A DNA stretch of 11,797 bases. Source: Cytophagales bacterium. GTDB taxonomy: Bacteria; Bacteroidota; Bacteroidia; Cytophagales; Cytophagaceae. Below, piece after piece: positions 8,513 through 11,797 of this stretch (its first letter is position 1; each line of letters begins with the position of its first letter). Location: the NCBI GenBank assembly GCA_025360235.1, contig JANYCO010000108.1:1-11797 (forward strand), given 5' to 3'. The notes under the pieces were generated by a model that had not been told where the DNA came from, did no database searches, and was given only the letters and a program-made list of their open reading frames with translations. The position numbers and the translations under genes were made by a program.

Positions 8513-9010
8513 TTAGTTTTTTTTGTATTCGTTTTTCTCTAACGCTTTCACCGATTCCAACACCTTATTTTTTAAAGATTCTTTATATATAGCTAATTTT
8601 TTTTCGACCGTTGTATCTGAAGTACTCAAAATTTGAGCTGCAAGAATTCCTGCGTTTAGCGCTCCATCCAGAGCTACTGTAGCCACCGGTACCCCTCCGG
8701 GCATTTGAAGAATAGAAAGTACCGAATCCCAGCCATCGATTGAGTTGTTTGATTTTACTGGAACTCCTATCACGGGCAAAGTAGTCAATGATGCTACCAT
8801 CCCGGGAAGGTGGGCTGCACCACCTGCTCCGGCTATAATTACTTTTAATCCTCTTTCTCTTGCCGTTTTTGCATACTCTACCATACGCTCTGGTGTACGA
8901 TGTGCAGATACAATAGTCAATTCAAATTTGATTTCCATTTGTTCAAGAAAATCTGCTGCTGCCTTCATTATTCTAAGGTCAGACTCACTGCCCATTATGA
9001 TTCCTATCAT
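8513..9010 (-). CDS. purE: N5-carboxyaminoimidazole ribonucleotide mutase (PurE class I)
   Basis: A 165-residue cytosolic enzyme of purine synthesis that converts N5-CAIR to CAIR, normally after PurK makes N5-CAIR. Class I PurE motifs are complete: GSESD (7-11, phosphate and substrate binding), SAHRTP (35-40, with the catalytic-site His37), GAGGAAHLPGM (61-71, with His67) and MPGGVPVATVALDGALNAG (103-121). The length is normal for the family. The start at 9010 places only five residues before the glycine-serine loop, which is short but usual for many PurE proteins; the next in-frame ATG, at Met6, would cut the first strand. No purK is in the window. The divergent neighbour is rmlB. The following ompA-like gene begins 15 bases downstream on the same strand, so purE probably leads a three-gene transcript. 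Confidence 0.95.
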   Translation of the reverse strand: MIGIIMGSESDLRIMKAAADFLEQMEIKFELTIVSAHRTPERMVEYAKTARERGLKVIIAGAGGAAHLPGMVASLTTLPVIGVPVKSNNSIDGWDSVLSILQMPGGVPVATVALDGALNAGILAAQILSTSDTTVEKKLAIYKESLKNKVLESVKALEKNEYKKN

Positions 9011-9106
9011 GTTTTACTATCTGATCTTGTTTTAAAAGGATAAAGTTAGGTATATTCAGTAATTAAATATAACAAAATAACTCTTTATCAAACAATAAAA
9101 TAATCG

Positions 9107-9136
9107 TTTCCCATTTAAATGAAAATAGTATCTTTG
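9107..9136 (+). promoter_or_regulatory. Probable Bacteroidota-type promoter of rmlBA
   Basis: The -7 element TATCTTTG at 9129-9136 matches the Bacteroidota consensus TAnnTTTG exactly. A TTTC at 9107-9110, one mismatch from the -33 TTTG element, lies 18 bases upstream, which is suitable spacing. Transcription would start near 9140-9145, giving a leader of about 25 bases before the rmlB ATG at 9167. The leader is A/T-rich with no Shine-Dalgarno site, as is usual in this phylum. Confidence 0.6.
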
Positions 9137-9166
9137 AGCTTGTTTTGAATGAACGATAATTAACCA

Positions 9167-10240
9167 ATGAAAAATTATAAAAAAAACATTCTAATTACAG
9201 GTGGGGCTGGATTTATAGGTTCGCATGTAGTTCGTTTGTTTGTGAACAAATACCCAGATTACAAAATCTATAATCTTGACAATCTGACCTATGCGGGAAA
9301 TCTTCAAAATCTGACCGATATTGAAACAGCCCCAAACTATACTTTCCTGAAAGGGGATATTGTAGATGCAGGTTTCTTACAAAAAATCTTTGCTGAATAT
9401 CAATTTGACTCCGTAATTCACCTTGCGGCAGAGTCGCATGTAGACCGTTCGATCTCAAACCCACTTGAGTTCGTGATAACCAATGTGGTAGGTACAGTAA
9501 ACCTTCTAAATGCAGCTAAAAATTTATGGTTAAGCAACAAACAACAATCCCCTTCTGAAAATTTATTCTATCACGTCTCCACCGATGAAGTTTATGGTTC
9601 TCTTGACAATGGAGGTTTCTTCACGGAGACTACTTCCTATGATCCACAATCTCCTTATTCGGCCTCGAAAGCTTCGTCCGACCATTTTGTCAGAGCCTAT
9701 CATAACACATACAAACTACCGATCGTTATTTCCAATTGTTCTAATAACTATGGCCCCAATCAGTTTCCTGAAAAACTTATTCCGCTTTTTATAAATAATA
9801 TCAGAAACAATAAACCTCTTCCCGTATATGGGAAAGGAGAAAATATTCGCGACTGGCTTTATGTAGTAGACCATGCTAGGGCTATTGATGATGTTTATCA
9901 TGAAGGCAAAAATGGTGAAACGTACAATATTGGAGGTTTCAACGAATGGAAAAACATCGACCTGATAAAAGTGGTTTGCAAAGTGATGGATAAAAAACTA
10001 GGGCGTAAAGAAGGAGAATCTGAAAAATTGATTTCCTACGTTACCGACCGTGCCGGTCATGATATGCGCTATGCTATAGATGCAACCAAAATAAATAAAG
10101 AATTAGGATGGAAACCCTCTCTTCAATTTGAAGAAGGCATCACCAAAACAATTGACTGGTATATGAATAATCAAGCCTGGCTGGACAATGTGACTTCAGG
10201 GGAATATCAGAAGTATTATACAAAACAATACACAAGTTAA
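9167..10240 (+). CDS. rfbB: dTDP-glucose 4,6-dehydratase (RmlB)
   Basis: A 357-residue short-chain dehydrogenase of the extended type. It converts dTDP-glucose to dTDP-4-keto-6-deoxyglucose, using bound NAD+ as an internal hydride carrier. The NAD-binding loop TGGAGFIG is at 11-18. HLAAESHVDRS is at 85-95. The catalytic STDEVYG (138-144) carries the Asp140-Glu141 pair that marks this dehydratase apart from simple epimerases. The YxxxK pair is Tyr164/Lys168 in YSASKASSDH. NYGPNQFPEKLIPLFI (194-209) and GENIRDWLYVVDHARA (224-239) are also typical. The length is normal. The start is the ATG 30 bases after the -7 promoter element. The gene ends 2 bases before rmlA, so the pair is translated from one message. 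The product leads to dTDP-L-rhamnose or to other dTDP-deoxy or amino sugars for surface polysaccharides; which one cannot be told from this window. Confidence 0.96.
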   Translation: MKNYKKNILITGGAGFIGSHVVRLFVNKYPDYKIYNLDNLTYAGNLQNLTDIETAPNYTFLKGDIVDAGFLQKIFAEYQFDSVIHLAAESHVDRSISNPLEFVITNVVGTVNLLNAAKNLWLSNKQQSPSENLFYHVSTDEVYGSLDNGGFFTETTSYDPQSPYSASKASSDHFVRAYHNTYKLPIVISNCSNNYGPNQFPEKLIPLFINNIRNNKPLPVYGKGENIRDWLYVVDHARAIDDVYHEGKNGETYNIGGFNEWKNIDLIKVVCKVMDKKLGRKEGESEKLISYVTDRAGHDMRYAIDATKINKELGWKPSLQFEEGITKTIDWYMNNQAWLDNVTSGEYQKYYTKQYTS

Positions 10241-10242
10241 TT

Positions 10243-11109
10243 ATGAAGGGAATAATTCTAGCAGGAGGATCAGGTACAAGACTACACCCCTTAACACTGG
10301 CGGTAAGCAAGCAACTGATGCCGATCTACGACAAACCGATGATCTACTATCCTTTGTCTTGCCTTATGTTGGCAGGGATAAAAGACATTCTGATCATTTC
10401 TACGCCACACGATCTTCCGAATTTTGAAAAGCTTTTAGGCGATGGCAAATCCCTTGGATGCAATTTTCAATATGCCGTACAAGAACTTCCTAATGGCCTT
10501 GCTCAGGCTTTTGTAATAGGCGAAAAATTTATTGGGGATGATTCCGCCGCTCTTATATTGGGTGATAATATTTTCTATGGTGCCGGACTTAGTGAAGTTT
10601 TCCAAAGTTGTTTTAATCCTCAGGGTGGAATTGTATTCGCTTACCATGTAAACGACCCGGAACGTTATGGTGTGGTAGAATTTGACGACAACATGAAAGC
10701 CATTTCTATAGAAGAAAAGCCTGCGAAACCAAAGTCAAATTATGCAGTACCTGGAATCTATTTTTATGATAAAGAAGTAGTTGAAATAGCCAAAAATGTT
10801 AAACCAAGCCCTAGAGGAGAATATGAAATTACAGATATCAACCGCTATTACTTGGAGAAAGGAAAATTACAGGTGCGTGTATTAAACCGTGGTACTGCCT
10901 GGCTTGACACCGGAACGTTCGCCTCTCTTACGCAGGCCGGACAGTTTGTGCAAGTGATTGAAGAAAGACAAGGGCTGAAAGTAGGTTGTATTGAAGAGGT
11001 AGCTTACCGGATGGGCTTTATCAAAAAAGAACAGTTAGAAAAAATCGCGCAGCCTTTATTGAAAAGTGGGTACGGACAATATTTATTGGATCTGTTGAAA
11101 GAAAAATAA
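10243..11109 (+). CDS. rfbA: Glucose-1-phosphate thymidylyltransferase (RmlA)
   Basis: A 288-residue nucleotidyltransferase that makes dTDP-glucose from dTTP and glucose-1-phosphate, the substrate of the RmlB encoded just upstream. The signature loop LAGGSGTRLHPLT (6-18) is followed by SKQLMPIYDKPMIYYPLS (22-39), LILGDNIFYG (104-113) with the metal-binding Asp108, a VEFDDN...EEKP segment in the middle, and RGTAWLDTGT towards the end. The length is close to that of characterised RmlA enzymes and the reading frame is intact. The ATG lies 2 bases after the rmlB stop, implying translational coupling. rmlC and rmlD are not adjacent downstream, so the rest of a rhamnose pathway, if present, must lie elsewhere. 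Confidence 0.96.
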   Translation: MKGIILAGGSGTRLHPLTLAVSKQLMPIYDKPMIYYPLSCLMLAGIKDILIISTPHDLPNFEKLLGDGKSLGCNFQYAVQELPNGLAQAFVIGEKFIGDDSAALILGDNIFYGAGLSEVFQSCFNPQGGIVFAYHVNDPERYGVVEFDDNMKAISIEEKPAKPKSNYAVPGIYFYDKEVVEIAKNVKPSPRGEYEITDINRYYLEKGKLQVRVLNRGTAWLDTGTFASLTQAGQFVQVIEERQGLKVGCIEEVAYRMGFIKKEQLEKIAQPLLKSGYGQYLLDLLKEK

Positions 11110-11112
11110 TTA

Positions 11113-11179
11113 TTTTGTAGAGACGCATGATAATGCGTCTCTGGTATATGAAGACGCATTATCATGCGCCACTACAAAA
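11113..11179. repeat. Long interrupted inverted repeat built from smaller palindromes
   Basis: Arms 11113-11140 and 11152-11179 are reverse complements at 26 of 28 positions around an 11-base spacer. Within the left arm, AGAGACGCAT (11119-11128) and ATGCGTCTCT (11133-11142) form a perfect 10-bp hairpin with a GATA loop. The right arm holds a weaker copy, CGCAT-TATC-ATGCG (11155-11168). The block starts 4 bases after the rmlA stop. It may slow or end transcription of rmlBA, but no U-tract follows on either strand, so it is not a canonical intrinsic terminator. Its make-up (GTAGAGACGC ... GCGTCTC) resembles the small dispersed palindromes I recall from Bacteroidota and cyanobacterial genomes; only one locus is visible here, so dispersal is inferred. 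Confidence 0.8.
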
Positions 11180-11195
11180 CAAATGAAAAATTTCC

Positions 11196-11203
11196 TACCT
11201 TTA
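11196..11203 (+). promoter_or_regulatory. Possible -7 promoter element of kynU
   Basis: TACCTTTA differs from the Bacteroidota -7 consensus TAnnTTTG only in its last base. It ends 4 bases before the kynU ATG, so initiation would give a leaderless or nearly leaderless message. No good -33 TTTG element is found at the expected spacing, so the call is weak. Confidence 0.3.
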
Positions 11204-11207
11204 ACGT

Positions 11208-11797
11208 ATGACTTTTGAATATGCAAAATACCTCGATGAAAAAGATGAACTGAAAAATTTCCGAAGGAAATTTTATATGCCCACCATTAAGGGAAATCCT
11301 GTTATCTATTTTTGTGGAAATTCACTAGGACTTCAACCCGTAAAAGCAAAAGAATATTTTGAAGCCGAACTGGAAGACTGGGCTACGCTTGGTGTGGAGG
11401 GTCATTTTCATGGTAGAAATCCCTGGTTGCATTATCATAAATCTTTCACCAATAGTTTAACGAAAATTACCGGAGCAAAAATTTCGGAAGTAGTAGCAAT
11501 GAATACCCTTACCACTAACCTTCATTTACTACTCACTACTTTTTATCGCCCTACATCTAAACGGTACAAGATTATTACTGAGGCCGGAAGTTTTTCTTCG
11601 GATATTTATGCTTTAAATTCTCAGGTAAAACTTCATGGACGGAATCCTAAAAAAACAATTATTGAATTAAAACCTCGCAAGGGTGAATATACGCTTCGCA
11701 CCGAAGACATTGTCAAACAAATTGAGCGGAACAAGGGAAGTCTTGCTCTAGTAATGATGGGGGGAGTAAATTATTATACAGGACAGGCTTTTGACAA
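11208..11797 (+). CDS. kynU: Kynureninase, N-terminal part (runs off the window)
   Basis: The frame is open from the ATG at 11208 to the window end: 196 complete codons and two bases, roughly the N-terminal half of a family that is usually a little over 400 residues. Kynureninase is a cytosolic PLP enzyme that cleaves kynurenine or 3-hydroxykynurenine to anthranilate or 3-hydroxyanthranilate plus alanine, in tryptophan breakdown and NAD synthesis. Typical segments are LDEKDELKNFRRKFYMP (9-25), YFCGNSLGLQP (34-44), HGRNPWLHYH (68-77), MNTLTTNLHLLL (98-109, near the PLP phosphate), EAGSFSSDIYALNSQ (125-139), KPRKGEYTLR and GVNYYTGQ (186-193). As recalled, these align without gaps to vertebrate and bacterial kynureninases. 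The PLP lysine lies beyond the window. The start is the first ATG in frame and matches the family N-terminus. It lies 98 bases after rmlA, with a palindromic repeat between them, so it is probably a separate unit. Confidence 0.93.
   Translation, partial: MTFEYAKYLDEKDELKNFRRKFYMPTIKGNPVIYFCGNSLGLQPVKAKEYFEAELEDWATLGVEGHFHGRNPWLHYHKSFTNSLTKITGAKISEVVAMNTLTTNLHLLLTTFYRPTSKRYKIITEAGSFSSDIYALNSQVKLHGRNPKKTIIELKPRKGEYTLRTEDIVKQIERNKGSLALVMMGGVNYYTGQAFD

Noticed and set aside
9041..9076. Possible minus-strand promoter for purE (TAACTTTA as -7 element, with TTTG upstream).
   Set aside because: The -7 element has one mismatch and the nearest -33-like TTTG is 24 bases away, longer than usual, so it is not listed as a feature.

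Overview
The window is AT-rich DNA from a member of the Bacteroidota, most likely a Cytophagales- or Chitinophagales-type environmental bacterium. The evidence is a DUF4175 family protein of the Bacteroidota type, an OmpA-like protein with PD40 propeller repeats and a carboxypeptidase-regulatory-like domain, short A-rich leaders without clear Shine-Dalgarno sites, and an exact TAnnTTTG promoter element of the kind used by the Bacteroidota primary sigma factor. No tRNA, rRNA, CRISPR array, insertion sequence or prophage gene was seen. Genes fill almost the whole window, and no gene-free stretch exceeds about 210 bases.

Layout. (1) Positions 1-2816, minus strand: a large DUF4175 membrane protein with three N-terminal membrane segments and a long, highly charged coiled coil. 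Its C-terminus lies beyond the window. (2) 3025-4893, plus strand, divergent from it: a 622-residue two-membrane-segment channel with two RCK domains that resembles the plant CASTOR/POLLUX cation channels. (3) 4899-5540, minus strand, convergent with the channel with only 5 bases between stop codons: a small exported outer-membrane beta-barrel protein. (4) 5685-9010, minus strand: a probable operon purE - ompA/PD40 gene - terC with gaps of 15 and 35 bases, closed by a strong hairpin terminator at 5615-5660. (5) 9167-11109, plus strand: rmlB-rmlA, the first two steps of dTDP-deoxysugar synthesis (order of action RmlA then RmlB), with a well-placed promoter upstream. (6) 11113-11179: an almost perfect 28-base inverted repeat, itself built from smaller palindromes. 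(7) 11208 to the window end, plus strand: the N-terminal half of kynureninase.

How the genes fit together. Several act at the envelope: the DUF4175 protein, the ion channel, the beta-barrel, the peptidoglycan-anchoring OmpA protein, the TerC transporter, and the sugar-nucleotide genes that feed surface polysaccharide. PurE (purine synthesis) and KynU (tryptophan/NAD metabolism) are housekeeping enzymes. This looks like an ordinary chromosomal region rather than a mobile island. I found no clear new multi-gene system. The points most worth a second look are the CASTOR/POLLUX-like channel with its unusual pore loop, the palindromic repeat before kynU, and the cysteine-rich N-terminal domain of the OmpA protein.
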